Under the pieces are notes generated by a model that saw only the letters and a program-made list of their open reading frames with translations, did no database searches and was not told the origin of the DNA. Shown one piece after another: positions 1 to 9,602 of a stretch of DNA of 64,000 bases. The position numbers and the translations under genes were made by a program. The stretch's first letter is position 1. Every line of letters starts with the position of its first letter. This DNA comes from Clostridia bacterium (GTDB lineage Bacteria; Bacillota; Clostridia; Oscillospirales; SIG627): assembly GCA_017467865.1 (NCBI GenBank), contig JAFUKG010000014.1, positions 1-64,000 on the forward strand, written 5' to 3'.

Positions 1-1015
1 AGTTAAGCTCTGCGAAGTACTTGATTGTACGAACCATCTGGCTTGTGTAGGAGTTCTCATTGTCGTACCAAGAAACAACCTGTACCTGATATGTGTCGTC
101 GTCAATCTTAGCTACCATTGTCTGAGTTGCATCGAAGAGAGAACCGTATGTCATACCGATAACGTCGGAAGAAACGATTTCGTCTGTGTTGTAGCCGAAG
201 GAAGCAGAAGCCTGAGCCTTCATAGCTGCGTTAATTCCTTCAACAGTAACGTCCTTACCCTTAACAACTGCAACGAGGATTGTAGTAGAGCCTGTGCAGG
301 TGGGAACTCTCTGAGCAGAACCGATAAGCTTGCCGTTGAGCTCAGGGATAACAAGTCCAATAGCCTTAGCAGCGCCTGTTGAGTTGGGAACGATGTTCTG
401 AGCTCCTGCTCTTGCACGGCGGAGGTCACCCTTTCTGTGAGGACCGTCGAGAATCATCTGGTCACCTGTGTATGCATGAACTGTTGTCATGATACCGCTC
501 TGGATAGGAGCGTAGTCGTTGAGAGCCTTAGCCATAGGAGCAAGGCAGTTTGTTGTACAAGAAGCGGCAGAAATAATCTTGTCGTCCTTTGTAAGTGTGT
601 TTTCGTTAACGCTGAATACGATGGTCTTAAGGTCTTTTCCTGCGGGAGCAGAAATAACAACCTTCTTAGCACCTGCGTTGATGTGAGCCATAGACTTCTC
701 AGTAGATGTGTAGAAGCCTGTGCACTCAAGAACAACGTCTACGTCAAGAGCACCCCAAGGACAGTTAGCTGCGTCCTTTTCAGCGTAGATCTTGATCTTC
801 TTGCCGTCAACTGTGATGCTTTCTTCGTCAGCTTCAACAGTATCAGCGAGAGCGTACTTGCCCTGAGCTGTGTCATATTTGAGAAGATGTGCGAGCATCT
901 TGGGGTTTGTAAGGTCGTTGATAGCTACGATTTCGTAACCCTCTGCACCGAACATCTGTCTGAACGCAAGGCGTCCGATACGGCCAAAGCCGTTAATAGC
1001 AACTTTTACTGCCAT
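1..1015 (-). CDS. gap: Glyceraldehyde-3-phosphate dehydrogenase, 3' end cut by window
   Basis: Phosphorylating GAPDH of glycolysis: converts glyceraldehyde 3-phosphate, NAD and phosphate to 1,3-bisphosphoglycerate in the cytosol. The reverse-strand reading starts [20 protein letters not shown], the N-terminal Rossmann dinucleotide site. It continues through the catalytic-cysteine motif [17 protein letters not shown] near residue 150, then HAYTGDQ and the late WYDNENSY motif. The start follows a clear AAGGAG site and is the only sensible ATG. About 338 codons are visible; the reading frame is still open at base 1, so only a few C-terminal residues can be missing. A near-consensus promoter lies just upstream. 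The gene is probably monocistronic, because the next gene upstream on the same strand ends about 110 bases away. Confidence 0.97.
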   Translation of the reverse strand, partial: MAVKVAINGFGRIGRLAFRQMFGAEGYEIVAINDLTNPKMLAHLLKYDTAQGKYALADTVEADEESITVDGKKIKIYAEKDAANCPWGALDVDVVLECTGFYTSTEKSMAHINAGAKKVVISAPAGKDLKTIVFSVNENTLTKDDKIISAASCTTNCLAPMAKALNDYAPIQSGIMTTVHAYTGDQMILDGPHRKGDLRRARAGAQNIVPNSTGAAKAIGLVIPELNGKLIGSAQRVPTCTGSTTILVAVVKGKDVTVEGINAAMKAQASASFGYNTDEIVSSDVIGMTYGSLFDATQTMVAKIDDDTYQVQVVSWYDNENSYTSQMVRTIKYFAELN

Positions 1016-1063
1016 AGTTTAAATCTCCTTTTATATTTGATAATTTTTTTATTCCAGTTACAT

Positions 1064-1092
1064 ATTATATGTCAAAAATTTCTTTTTTGCAA
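1064..1092 (-). promoter_or_regulatory. Predicted sigma-A promoter of gap
   Basis: Reading on the minus strand, a -35 box TTGCAA (1087-1092) and a -10 box TATAAT (1064-1069) are separated by exactly 17 bases. They sit about 50 bases upstream of the gap start codon, in the gap-kinase intergenic region. Confidence 0.7.
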
Positions 1093-1126
1093 TACTTTTT
1101 TATTAGTTTGTGAAATTTTTTTCAAT

Positions 1127-2242
1127 TTATTTAATAGTTCTTGCCGTATCGTGAACAATTTTGTTCATTTCATCAAATTTTTTCTCCATATCGGCAGCAA
1201 GAGCAAACTGACAACGGGTTCTCACAAGGTTGTGTCCCTCATAGTGTGTCTTGAAATATTTGTCTCCCGTTATGTAGTCGTCAAGAAATCTCATACCAAG
1301 CTCTATGGCAATAGTAAGAGCGCCGAGTGCCATAGTATCTATTTCTTCATCAGTAAGTATTCCCGCAGTTTCGGAAATAAATCCTTCGGCAAAGCCTCGG
1401 TAAAGGTCAAGGTCAAAGGATACCTTAGATAAATCTTTCTCGTCCTCGGCGGCGGTATTTGCCGCAAAGCGCACAGCGTCACCAAAATCGTGTGCGGGAA
1501 GTCCGGGCATAACGGTGTCAAGGTCGATTACAACCAAGGGCTCACCCGTTTCTTTGTTGAAAAGAACGTTGTTGATTTTAGTATCGTTGTGAGTTACTCT
1601 TGTAGGAATTTTACCCGCTTCAAGAAGATTTGTAAGCCTTTCAGCGATTTCTCTGTGGCTTCTTACAAATTCTATTTCGGGAAGAACTTCCTTAACTCTT
1701 CCAAGCTCATCCTTCTCAACGTTTTCAAAAAAGCCTTCAAGTCTCTTCTTTGTGTTGTGGAAATTGGGGATGGTGTCATGAAGGAGAGTAGCGTCAAAAT
1801 CCGAAAGGTTTTTCTGGAATTCACCAAAAGCTCGTCCTGCTTGTCTAAGCACCTCGGGGTCAGAGGAGCCCTGATATGTAAGAGCTTCAAAGTTATTGGA
1901 AACTCTCCAGAAATTATCCTTTGAACCGAACCAATAATTGTGTCCGTCGGCAGTATGGTGATAATGAAGAGCGGGTAAAACAGAAGCGGCAGTTTTATTT
2001 TTCGCTCTGATATGCTCTGTAACAAGGTCAATATTTTTCATAATTTCCACGGGCTCGTGGAAAACGTAGGTATTTACCCTCTGAAAAATATAACGCTTAT
2101 CGGGATTTTTGTACTTAACACAGTAAGTTGTATTAATGTTTCCGTGGGTTATGAGCTCATAAGATTCAAGCTCACCTGCAAGTCTGAATTTTTCGCCTAC
2201 CTCCGAGAGTGTTTTTAAAACATCCGCATCCAAAGGTTTCAT
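1127..2242 (-). CDS. NahK-like N-acetylhexosamine/aminoglycoside-type phosphotransferase
   Basis: A 371-residue member of the APH/choline-kinase-like fold. The catalytic loop HNDTKINNVLF (near residue 220) and the metal-binding IDLDTVMPG plus HDFGDAVR stretch are intact. Overall layout (GNINTTYCV near the N-terminus, YIFQRVN, then the two motifs) resembles N-acetylhexosamine 1-kinases and the related proteins often labelled mucin desulfatase. Those kinases phosphorylate GlcNAc/GalNAc at the anomeric carbon, feeding nucleotide-sugar synthesis or salvage. It starts 15 bases after wecB, so it is probably the last gene of the capD-like/wecB operon, which supports a role in amino-sugar activation. 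The exact substrate is inferred, not shown. Confidence 0.75.
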   Translation of the reverse strand: MKPLDADVLKTLSEVGEKFRLAGELESYELITHGNINTTYCVKYKNPDKRYIFQRVNTYVFHEPVEIMKNIDLVTEHIRAKNKTAASVLPALHYHHTADGHNYWFGSKDNFWRVSNNFEALTYQGSSDPEVLRQAGRAFGEFQKNLSDFDATLLHDTIPNFHNTKKRLEGFFENVEKDELGRVKEVLPEIEFVRSHREIAERLTNLLEAGKIPTRVTHNDTKINNVLFNKETGEPLVVIDLDTVMPGLPAHDFGDAVRFAANTAAEDEKDLSKVSFDLDLYRGFAEGFISETAGILTDEEIDTMALGALTIAIELGMRFLDDYITGDKYFKTHYEGHNLVRTRCQFALAADMEKKFDEMNKIVHDTARTIK

Positions 2243-2257
2243 AAAAATTACCTCTTT

Positions 2258-3352
2258 TCAGTTTTTTTCGAGAATATCCGCTATTCTTATACTTGCCTTA
2301 CCATCACCGTAAGGATTTTGCGCAAGACTCATTTTTTTATACTCTTCTTCGTTGTCAAGAAGTGTTTTAAAGCTATTATAAATGGTTTCTTCCTCGGTGC
2401 CTACAAGCTTGAGAGTGCCTGCCTTAATGCCCTCGGGGCGCTCTGTGGTATCCCTCATAACAAGAACAGGCTTTCCCAGAGAGGGCGCCTCCTCCTGAAT
2501 TCCTCCTGAGTCGGTGATAATCATATATGAGCGCGCCATGAAGTTATGGAAGTCGAGCACGTCAAGGGGCTCTATGATGTGCACTCTGTCGCAGTCACCG
2601 AGATATTTTGCGGCAGTTTCACGCACTACGGGATTCATGTGAATGGGGTAAACCGCCTTAACGTCGGAGTGGGAATCTATTATCCTTCTTATAGCCTTGA
2701 ACATATTTGCCATAGGCTCGCCGAGATTTTCTCTGCGGTGGGCGGTTATGGTAATAAGTCTCGAACCTTTTGCCCAATCAAGCTCGGGGTGGCTGTAATC
2801 CTCTTTTACAGTGGTTTTCAGAGCATCTATCGCCGTGTTACCCGTAACAAAGACCGTTTCGGGGTTTTTGCCCTCTTTTAAAAGATTTTGCTTTGACATT
2901 TCGGTGGGAGCAAAATTGTATTTCGCCACAATACCTACCGCTTGTCTGTTAAATTCTTCGGGGTAAGGAGAATAAATGTTGTAGGTTCTCAGTCCCGCCT
3001 CAACGTGACCGATAGGTATCTGCATATAGAATGCCGCCAGCGCTGTTACAAAGGTGGTTGAGGTATCTCCGTGAACAAGAACAACGTCGGGCTTCACTTC
3101 CTCAAAAACGCTCTTTATTCCGTTCAGAATACCCGTTGTAACGTCAAAAAGCGTCTGCTTTTCCTTCATGATAGACAAGTCGTAGTCGGGAGTAACGTCA
3201 AAAGCACGAAGCACCTGGTCGAGCATCTGACGGTGCTGACCCGTGACGCAGACAACGGTTTCGAGATTTTTTCTTTTCTTAAGTTCAAGAACAAGGGGGC
3301 ACATCTTAATTGCCTCAGGACGTGTGCCGAAAACAAGCATTACTTTTTTCAT
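2258..3352 (-). CDS. wecB: UDP-N-acetylglucosamine 2-epimerase (non-hydrolysing)
   Basis: Interconverts UDP-GlcNAc and UDP-ManNAc for wall or capsule polysaccharide synthesis. The 364-residue protein has the family start MKKVMLVFGTRPEAIKM, then VTGQHRQML, HGDTSTTF, HVEAGLRTYN with the downstream FNRQAVG, TAHRRENLG and the UDP-binding SGGIQEEAPSLGKPVLVMR. The length is typical. Its start overlaps the stop of the upstream dehydratase by four bases (translational coupling), so the two act in one nucleotide-sugar pathway. Confidence 0.95.
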   Translation of the reverse strand: MKKVMLVFGTRPEAIKMCPLVLELKKRKNLETVVCVTGQHRQMLDQVLRAFDVTPDYDLSIMKEKQTLFDVTTGILNGIKSVFEEVKPDVVLVHGDTSTTFVTALAAFYMQIPIGHVEAGLRTYNIYSPYPEEFNRQAVGIVAKYNFAPTEMSKQNLLKEGKNPETVFVTGNTAIDALKTTVKEDYSHPELDWAKGSRLITITAHRRENLGEPMANMFKAIRRIIDSHSDVKAVYPIHMNPVVRETAAKYLGDCDRVHIIEPLDVLDFHNFMARSYMIITDSGGIQEEAPSLGKPVLVMRDTTERPEGIKAGTLKLVGTEEETIYNSFKTLLDNEEEYKKMSLAQNPYGDGKASIRIADILEKN

Positions 3353-5223
3353 TGTTTTTCGTTTACCTCCTTCGGATTTTTAAATGTAGGAACTATTTTA
3401 TGAACAAGTGCTCTGATATCCGCTTTATCATCAGACATAATCCTTTCAAGAGCTTCAAGATCGGAGAAGAGCGCTTCCTCGTCAAGCTCTATGGGCTGTC
3501 CTACGTGTATGAGCGAATTGTCGGTGGTTTTGAGTCCTTCTTCACCCATAAGGAGCTCTTCATAAAGCTTTTCTCCGGGTCGGAGTCCTGTAAATCTAAT
3601 ATCTATATCGGCATAAGGCTCAAAGCCTGAAAGCCTTATCATATTCTCTGCAAGGTCAAGAATTCTCACAGGGTCTCCCATATCGAGAACAAAGATTTCG
3701 CCCCCCTTTGCATTTGCTCCCGCCTGCAAAACAAGAGACGCCGCCTCGGGGATAGTCATAAAGTATCTTATAATATCGGGGTGTGTAACCGTAACAGGTC
3801 CGCCCTTTTCAATTTGCCTTTCAAAAAGGGGTATTACGCTTCCGTTAGAGCCCAAGACGTTTCCGAAGCGCACCGCAACGTACTCGGTGTCACTTCTCTT
3901 ATTATAGGTCTGGACTATCATTTCGCAAATTCTCTTGGTGGCTCCCATAATATTTGTGGGATTTACCGCTTTGTCGGTAGAAATAAGCACAAATCGTCCC
4001 ACGCCGAATTTATCGGCGGCGCGGACAGTATTGAGCGTTCCGAAAACGTTGTTCTTTACCGCCTCGTTAGGACTATCCTCCATAAGAGGAACGTGCTTGT
4101 GAGCCGCTGCGTGATAAACTATATCAGGACGAAACTCGTCGAAAACACTTTCAAGTCTTGAGGAGTCTCTCACCGAGCCGATACGACAGACAAGGTCAAG
4201 GTCGGGATTATTTCTCTTAAGCTCGTTTTGAATATCGTAGGTAGAGTTCTCGTAAATATCGAAAATGATAAGTCTTTTGGGTGAGTGCAGTGCTATCTGT
4301 CGGCAAAGCTCGCTTCCGATAGAACCGCCGCCTCCCGTAACCATAACGGTTTTACCCTTAACGTAGGAAAGAACTTTATAATCACCCAGCTTTATGGGGT
4401 CTCTTCCTAAGAGGTCGGTTACTTCAACCTTTCTGATTTTAAGGCTTATATCAGGGGATTCCACCATTTCGTTTATTCCGGGAATTACTCTGGTAACGCA
4501 ACCCGTGTTGGAGCAGATTTTCAAAATCTCTCTCTTATCCTCTGCCGAAACGGAAGGAATTGCGAAGAAAATCGTTTTTATTTTATATCTGCGGCAAAGC
4601 CTTTCAATGTCACCTCTGTCCCCCTCTACGGGAACGCCTCTGACCGACAGTCCGTGAAGCTTTTTGTTGTCATCCACAATTACAAGAGGGGTACACCCCG
4701 AGAAGGTAGCGGAAGCAAATATTTCGCGAAGAAGGATTTCGGCTGCACTTCCTCCTCCGATTATCATTGTATTACCGTAGCTTTCGCTTGCTTTTTCAGC
4801 CTTTTCCTTTTTTGCCTTCTTTCTCGCCATCCGTCTGACAATCATCCTAAGGGTCACCGAGGCAACGGCGGTAAATACCATTGCGGATATCCATTCAAGA
4901 GCTGTAAAAGCAAATATCTTATAGCCAAGACAAACTAAAAGTATGGAAAAGGCGTACGCTGAAAAAATTGAAACGGTGAGCTTGGCTATGTCCATAACAC
5001 CCGAGTGCTGCCATATTACTCTGTGAGACGCATTTATATATGAAAACAAAGGGAAGACAACAACGCTGATCGCAAAGAACAAGCCAATGGGATAAATAAC
5101 CACCAAAGCCTCAGCGCCCCTGGATAAAAACAAAGAAAAGGCGAGAAAAATACTTGCAAAAACAACGTCAAATATAAGTAAAAATATTTTTTTAGCAAAG
5201 GATGCTTTTAAAAGATTATTCAT
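3349..5223 (-). CDS. Membrane nucleoside-diphosphate-sugar 4,6-dehydratase (CapD/PglF-like)
   Basis: Polysaccharide biosynthesis protein of the CapD/WbpM/PglF group, expected to dehydrate UDP-GlcNAc or a similar NDP-sugar. The N-terminal part (about residues 10-120) carries four hydrophobic segments. A first Rossmann-like domain (NTMIIGGGSAAE, about 145-270) follows, then the catalytic extended-SDR domain with VMVTGGGGSIGSELCRQ near residue 285, and later YHAAAHKHVPLME and FVLISTDKAVNPTNIMGATKR. In the last of these the usual SDR Tyr is a Met, as is normal for this long subfamily. The ATG at 5223 is preferred over a TTG 12 bases upstream because GGAG sits six bases before it. It heads the wecB operon. 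Confidence 0.88.
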   Translation of the reverse strand: MNNLLKASFAKKIFLLIFDVVFASIFLAFSLFLSRGAEALVVIYPIGLFFAISVVVFPLFSYINASHRVIWQHSGVMDIAKLTVSIFSAYAFSILLVCLGYKIFAFTALEWISAMVFTAVASVTLRMIVRRMARKKAKKEKAEKASESYGNTMIIGGGSAAEILLREIFASATFSGCTPLVIVDDNKKLHGLSVRGVPVEGDRGDIERLCRRYKIKTIFFAIPSVSAEDKREILKICSNTGCVTRVIPGINEMVESPDISLKIRKVEVTDLLGRDPIKLGDYKVLSYVKGKTVMVTGGGGSIGSELCRQIALHSPKRLIIFDIYENSTYDIQNELKRNNPDLDLVCRIGSVRDSSRLESVFDEFRPDIVYHAAAHKHVPLMEDSPNEAVKNNVFGTLNTVRAADKFGVGRFVLISTDKAVNPTNIMGATKRICEMIVQTYNKRSDTEYVAVRFGNVLGSNGSVIPLFERQIEKGGPVTVTHPDIIRYFMTIPEAASLVLQAGANAKGGEIFVLDMGDPVRILDLAENMIRLSGFEPYADIDIRFTGLRPGEKLYEELLMGEEGLKTTDNSLIHVGQPIELDEEALFSDLEALERIMSDDKADIRALVHKIVPTFKNPKEVNEKQ

Positions 5224-5284
5224 CGCAGTCTCCAAAGTTTAAATTTTTTGACAAAATAATGTAAATTACTTTACATATATTATA

Positions 5285-5313
5285 ATAATATCACCCAACA
5301 GAGTTTTTGTCAA
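5285..5313 (-). promoter_or_regulatory. Predicted promoter of the capD-like/wecB operon
   Basis: On the minus strand, TTGACA (5308-5313) and TATTAT (5285-5290) are 17 bases apart, about 60 bases upstream of the dehydratase start. An overlapping TATAAT lies directly downstream. Confidence 0.75.
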
Positions 5314-5365
5314 GGCAAATGAAACAAGTGTTCATTTTTAACGAGGCCGTAAAAAAGGTTAGACC

Positions 5366-5400
5366 AAAAAACGGAGCTGTAAAATTTATTACAGCTCCGT
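5366..5400 (-). terminator. Rho-independent terminator of the serine dehydratase gene
   Basis: A perfect 12-bp stem (ACGGAGCTGTAA at 5371-5382 with its complement at 5389-5400) and a 6-base loop. On the minus strand a run of T residues follows, four bases after the sdaA stop codon. Confidence 0.9.
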
Positions 5401-5404
5401 TGAT

Positions 5405-6832
5405 TTATTGATAAAGCTTGGCAAGTCCGCCCTCAGCAGTCTCACGGTAAATTTTCGACATATCTCTGCCTGTTTCATACATAGTCTGTATTACAAGGTC
5501 AAAGGAAATTTTTCTGGTATCGCTTAAAAAGTTCGCAAGATTTACCGCCTGTATGCTTCTCATAGCGCCTACTGCATTACGCTCGATACAAGGTATCTGA
5601 ACAAGTCCCCTTATGGGGTCGCAGGTAAGTCCCAGATGGTGCTCCATGGCAACCTCGGCGGCATACTCAATCTGCTCGAGATCCATTCCGAAAAGCTCTG
5701 CCAAAGCCGCCGCACCCATGGAGCATGCCGACCCGATTTCCGCCTGACATCCGCATTCTGCTCCCGAAATGGAAGCGTTAGTTTTGATAAGATTTCCGAA
5801 AAGACCTGCCGTAGCAAGGGCACGGCATATTTCTTTATCACTGAAGCCTCTCTTTTCCTGCTGATATTTCAAAACTGCGGGAAGAACGCCCGATGCTCCG
5901 CAGGTAGGTGCCGTTACCACCTCTCCCCCGGCGGCGTTTTCTTCGCTTACCGCATAAGCAAAGGAGCACACCATTCGGTTTTCTCTTGTCTCGGCTGTTT
6001 CGTCCATGTGCCGTCTTGTAAAAAGAGTTTTCGCCTTTCGGTGAACGTCAAGTCCGCCGGGCAAAACGCCGTCGGCAGACAAACCTCTTTCTATGCTGTC
6101 CTTCATGGCAGTCCAAACCTTCCCCAAGAAGTCCCATATTTCCTTGCCTTCAACCATCTCCACGTAGTCGGGTATGGTCATTTTATTCTCTTTAAGATAA
6201 CAGAGTATTTCACCGAAGCTCTTATGAGGGTAGATAGGCTTATCACCGCCGTCAGTGCTTCCCTCTGCCTCAATTGCTCCCCCGCCTGTGCTATATACTC
6301 TCAGACTGTCGTAAATTTCCCCGTTCTTTATAGCAAAAAAATCCATAGTATTGGGGTGCTTTATATCGGTTGTAAGATAGTCCAGCTCAATTTTGTGGGG
6401 ATATTTTGCAAAAACCCCCTTTATTGCCTTTTCCGTTCCGTGTCCGTAGCCTGTTTTTGCAAGAGAACCGTAAAGTATTATCTTAAATTCCTCAGCATCG
6501 GTATGCTTTTCAAGGAAAAGCCTTGAGGCGCGGGCAGGAGCGATGGTGTGAGAACTTGACGGGCCGGGGCCCATTCTGTAAAGCTCCCTGAGGCTTGCCA
6601 TAGCCGAGCGCTCCTTCGTGTCCTTCTTCTTTTCTCCTGCTATAAGCTCATCAAGAGGCACCTTGAATATTCCTGCCAAGGCTATACACGCTTCAAGACC
6701 GGGACGGGAAAGACCGCACTCCCATTTTGAAACGGCTCTGTCGGTAACGCCGATAAGGGCGCCAAGCTGTTTCTGACTGAGCTTTGCTTCACGTCTTAGC
6801 TTCAAAAGCTTTGCGGAAAAATTATTATCCAT
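5405..6832 (-). CDS. XRE-type HTH fused to single-chain iron-sulfur L-serine dehydratase
   Basis: Deaminates L-serine to pyruvate and ammonia with a [4Fe-4S] cluster. The first ~65 residues are an XRE helix-turn-helix ([21 protein letters not shown]). A one-chain serine dehydratase follows: beta domain starting [19 protein letters not shown], then the alpha domain with [15 protein letters not shown]. Numbered from the upstream ATG at 6853, cysteines 369, 411 and 422 have the spacing expected for the three cluster ligands. No C-terminal Cys tail is present. ATG 6832 is chosen for a weak AAAGAG upstream; ATG 6853 (seven extra residues) is possible. The gene has its own promoter and terminator. 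The fusion suggests an enzyme that also binds DNA, perhaps repressing its own gene in response to serine; that part is inference. Confidence 0.9.
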   Translation of the reverse strand: MDNNFSAKLLKLRREAKLSQKQLGALIGVTDRAVSKWECGLSRPGLEACIALAGIFKVPLDELIAGEKKKDTKERSAMASLRELYRMGPGPSSSHTIAPARASRLFLEKHTDAEEFKIILYGSLAKTGYGHGTEKAIKGVFAKYPHKIELDYLTTDIKHPNTMDFFAIKNGEIYDSLRVYSTGGGAIEAEGSTDGGDKPIYPHKSFGEILCYLKENKMTIPDYVEMVEGKEIWDFLGKVWTAMKDSIERGLSADGVLPGGLDVHRKAKTLFTRRHMDETAETRENRMVCSFAYAVSEENAAGGEVVTAPTCGASGVLPAVLKYQQEKRGFSDKEICRALATAGLFGNLIKTNASISGAECGCQAEIGSACSMGAAALAELFGMDLEQIEYAAEVAMEHHLGLTCDPIRGLVQIPCIERNAVGAMRSIQAVNLANFLSDTRKISFDLVIQTMYETGRDMSKIYRETAEGGLAKLYQ

Positions 6833-6894
6833 AATATTCTGTCTCTTTCTCATATTTTTGTGAAATAACTCAAAACGGCACCGCCGTTTTTATG

Positions 6895-6923
6895 ATTGTA
6901 ACAGTTTTTCTTTCAACTTGCAA
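6895..6923 (-). promoter_or_regulatory. Predicted promoter of the HTH-serine dehydratase gene
   Basis: On the minus strand, -35 TTGCAA (6918-6923) and -10 TACAAT (6895-6900) are 17 bases apart. The -35 box lies inside one arm of an inverted repeat. The predicted transcript starts close to an 8-bp GC-containing hairpin (6872-6890). Confidence 0.7.
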
Positions 6924-6959
6924 GGTATGGCGTAAAAGTAATATCAACCGCAAGTTGAT
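6913..6959. promoter_or_regulatory. Operator-like inverted repeats over the serine dehydratase promoter
   Basis: TCAACTTGC (6913-6921) and its exact complement GCAAGTTGA (6950-6958) form a 9-bp inverted repeat overlapping and upstream of the -35 box. The right arm also contains a compact dyad, ATCAAC N5 GTTGAT (6943-6959). The arrangement is typical of HTH operators, and the encoded enzyme itself carries an XRE domain. No binding evidence exists. Confidence 0.45.
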
Positions 6960-6992
6960 TATATATCTTTTTAAAAAAATTTTCAACAGCTA

Positions 6993-7021
6993 TTGCATTT
7001 TCTTTTCATTACGGGTAAAAT
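6993..7021 (+). promoter_or_regulatory. Predicted promoter of the lipoprotein-recG operon
   Basis: TTGCAT (6993-6998) and TAAAAT (7016-7021) are separated by 17 bases. The pair ends about 30 bases before the lipoprotein start, which has an AAGGAG site. Confidence 0.65.
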
Positions 7022-7051
7022 ATTTATAACAAACCCAAAAAGGAGATAAAA

Positions 7052-7555
7052 ATGAAAAAACTGATTGTCATAACACTTATTTTTCTTGCCCTTCTTCTCG
7101 TTTCCTGTAATAAAGAAGAAAAGCCCGCCGATAACGGCATAACCATCAGTGAAATTTCCCCTGTAACCTTTACCGAGGAGCTTTCGGGACTTGACGTTTT
7201 GTCCGAAACCATTCTTTACACTCCTTCTTCCGACAACGCTCTTGATGAAGATTATTTCGACTACTATTTCGGAAACAAAGAGCTTCTTGAAAAAATCAGC
7301 GATTATGCTTATTACACCTCTGCAACAACTTCTGTTTGTGAAGTAGGTATTTTTAAAGTAAAGGACACCGAAGCAAAGGAAAATCTCCTTTCAGCCTTTG
7401 AAACAAGAAAAAATAACCTTATATCTACCTACGAAAACTACTCTCCTGAGGATGCTGACGTAGCAAGCGATATGATAACAGGCTCCTTTGACGACGTAGT
7501 ATGGTTTGCGGCTACAAGTGATAACGCTTCCGTTAAAGCCGTAATAGAAAAATGA
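7052..7555 (+). CDS. Predicted lipoprotein of unknown function (possibly DUF4358-like)
   Basis: A 167-residue protein. It begins with a lipoprotein signal peptide: MKK, a hydrophobic stretch, then the lipobox LLVSC with the modified Cys near residue 19. It should therefore be anchored to the outer face of the membrane. The rest is acidic and tyrosine-rich, with a pattern (YYTSATTSVCEVGIFKV) reminiscent of the DUF4358 family; that is a weak resemblance only. It overlaps recG by four bases (ATGA), so the two are translated together, although no functional link is obvious. Confidence 0.8.
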   Translation: MKKLIVITLIFLALLLVSCNKEEKPADNGITISEISPVTFTEELSGLDVLSETILYTPSSDNALDEDYFDYYFGNKELLEKISDYAYYTSATTSVCEVGIFKVKDTEAKENLLSAFETRKNNLISTYENYSPEDADVASDMITGSFDDVVWFAATSDNASVKAVIEK

Positions 7556-9588
7556 TTGATTTAAAAAACACACCCGTGTCAAGTTTGTCGGGTGTAGGGC
7601 CTAAGACAGCAGAGGCTTTGTCGAAGACGGGCATCAACACCCTCTTTGATCTTCTTTGCCACTACCCCAGAACCTACGAGGACCGCACTCCCCGTTATAT
7701 GATAGAAGATGCCCCTCTTGACACGAAAAACGCCTTTGTCATGAGGATAACTACTCCCCCGAGAATAGGATATACTCCCACAGGAAAGAGAATAGTGAGG
7801 TTTTCGGCTCGTCAGCGCGAAAAATCCCCTACGGTTCATATAGCGTTTTTTAATCAGACCTACCTTGCAAACACTTTCCGTCAAGGACAGGATTGGCGCT
7901 TTTACGGAAAGCTTGTAAAAAGCGGTTCGGGATATTTTATGTTCTCCCCCGCCTTTGAAAATATCGACTCTGTCACCGCCGATAATATTCCCATATATAC
8001 ACCCCCTGCGGGATTGTCCTCATCGAAAATTTCCAAGCTTATAAGACAAGTTCTGTCCTCAATCTCCCCTTACGACATTGAGGACACCCTTCCTGAAAGT
8101 GTCCTTTGTGAAGCTATGCTTATGCCCTTGGGTCAGGCACTTTTCGAGGTACATATTCCATCTTCTCAGTCACTTCTTGAAATGGCTAAAAAAAGGCTTA
8201 TTTTCAATGAGCTTTTCGACTTTGCTCTTGCCTCTGAAAAGCTAAGAAGACGGGAGGATACCGAGCTTGCTCCCCCTATGAAAAAGGTAGATATGTCCCC
8301 GTTCTTTGCCTCTTTTCCTTATACCTTCACAAACGCACAAAAACGGGCGGTGTCGGAAATTGACGAGGATTTGACGGGTAAAAGAAAAAATCACCGCGTT
8401 ATGCGCCGTCTCTTGCAGGGTGACGTCGGCTCGGGAAAAACCGCCGTTGCAGCAGCGGCGATTTATATTGCGTTAAAAAACAATTTCAAGGCGTATCTTA
8501 TGGCGCCCACCGAAATTCTTGCCGTTCAGCATTATGACACACTTTCAAAGACTTTTTCTTCTTTGGGCTATGACGTGGCGCTTTTGACGGGCTCCACCTC
8601 GGTTAAAGACCGAAAAGCCCTTAGAGAACGACTTATTTCTTCTTCTCCTCTCCTTGTTGTGGGAACTCACGCTCTCTTTGAAGAAGAGACGGTTCCCGAA
8701 AGTCTTGCCCTCGTCATCACCGACGAACAGCACCGCTTCGGAGTAAATCAAAGAGAAAAGCTATTATCTAAAGCAGAAATAAAGAATAGTCTTGTCATGT
8801 CGGCAACGCCAATTCCGAGAACTCTGGCAATGTTCCTTTATGCAGGTTTGGACGTATCCGTTCTTGACGAGCTGCCCCCCGGAAGGCAGGAAATTTCAAC
8901 ACTTCTTATCCCCCCTTCAAAAAAAGAGCGAATGTACTCTTTTATTGAAAAGGAAATAGAGGCGGAACATCAGGCATATATAATTTGTCCCCTTGTTGAA
9001 GAGAGCGAAGAAGAGCTTCTCGAAAAGGAATTTTCGGGTGAAAAGGGTGCATCTCTTTCATCAGCTACCGATATGGCAAAAGCCCTTGAAACGCGTTTTT
9101 TACCTCACCGTGTGGCACTTCTCCACGGCAAAATGAAGGCAATCGACAAAAACGAGGTTATGTCGGCTTTTGCAAAGGGAGAAGTAAAGGTGCTTGTTTC
9201 CACAACCGTTGTTGAGGTAGGCGTAAACGTTCCTAACGCCACAATTATGGCAATAGAAAACGCTGACCGCTTCGGTCTTGCACAGCTTCATCAGCTGAGA
9301 GGAAGAATAGGACGAGGAAAAGACAAGTCATGGTGTATCTTCATCACTTCAACAAAGAGCCGTGAGGCACTTTCCCGTCTTGACTTCATGACAAAATGCT
9401 CCGACGGCTTTAAAATCGCCGAGTTTGACCTTGAAGAGCGAGGTCCTGGAGACTTTTTCGGCTCACGCCAGCACGGAGAATTGTCTCTTCCCCTTGCCTC
9501 GGGAATGCGTGATACAAAACTCTTAAAAACTGCCCTTGACTGCGCAAAAAAATATTTAGAAAGTAATCAAATAATCAGGGAAATATAA
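7552..9588 (+). CDS. recG: ATP-dependent DNA helicase RecG
   Basis: Branch-migration helicase that remodels stalled forks and Holliday junctions. In order: an N-terminal HhH/wedge OB-fold (VSSLSGVGPKTAEAL at the start), helicase motif I GDVGSGKTAVAAAA near residue 295, DEQHRFGVNQREKL (the DExH variant typical of RecG), SATPIPRTLAM, VVEVGVNVPNAT, and the C-terminal QLHQLRGRIGRG and ERGPGDFFGSRQHG motifs. At 678 residues the length is normal. It is coupled to the upstream lipoprotein gene by a four-base overlap and followed after 14 bases by the GH20 gene. Confidence 0.97.
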   Translation: MIDLKNTPVSSLSGVGPKTAEALSKTGINTLFDLLCHYPRTYEDRTPRYMIEDAPLDTKNAFVMRITTPPRIGYTPTGKRIVRFSARQREKSPTVHIAFFNQTYLANTFRQGQDWRFYGKLVKSGSGYFMFSPAFENIDSVTADNIPIYTPPAGLSSSKISKLIRQVLSSISPYDIEDTLPESVLCEAMLMPLGQALFEVHIPSSQSLLEMAKKRLIFNELFDFALASEKLRRREDTELAPPMKKVDMSPFFASFPYTFTNAQKRAVSEIDEDLTGKRKNHRVMRRLLQGDVGSGKTAVAAAAIYIALKNNFKAYLMAPTEILAVQHYDTLSKTFSSLGYDVALLTGSTSVKDRKALRERLISSSPLLVVGTHALFEEETVPESLALVITDEQHRFGVNQREKLLSKAEIKNSLVMSATPIPRTLAMFLYAGLDVSVLDELPPGRQEISTLLIPPSKKERMYSFIEKEIEAEHQAYIICPLVEESEEELLEKEFSGEKGASLSSATDMAKALETRFLPHRVALLHGKMKAIDKNEVMSAFAKGEVKVLVSTTVVEVGVNVPNATIMAIENADRFGLAQLHQLRGRIGRGKDKSWCIFITSTKSREALSRLDFMTKCSDGFKIAEFDLEERGPGDFFGSRQHGELSLPLASGMRDTKLLKTALDCAKKYLESNQIIREI

Positions 9589-9602
9589 ACGGAGGAAAAA
9601 TT

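Noticed and set aside
437-1432. 331-codon plus-strand ORF opposite gap and the kinase gene
   Set aside because: It runs antisense across two clear minus-strand genes, has no ribosome site and a Cys/Val-rich nonsense composition.
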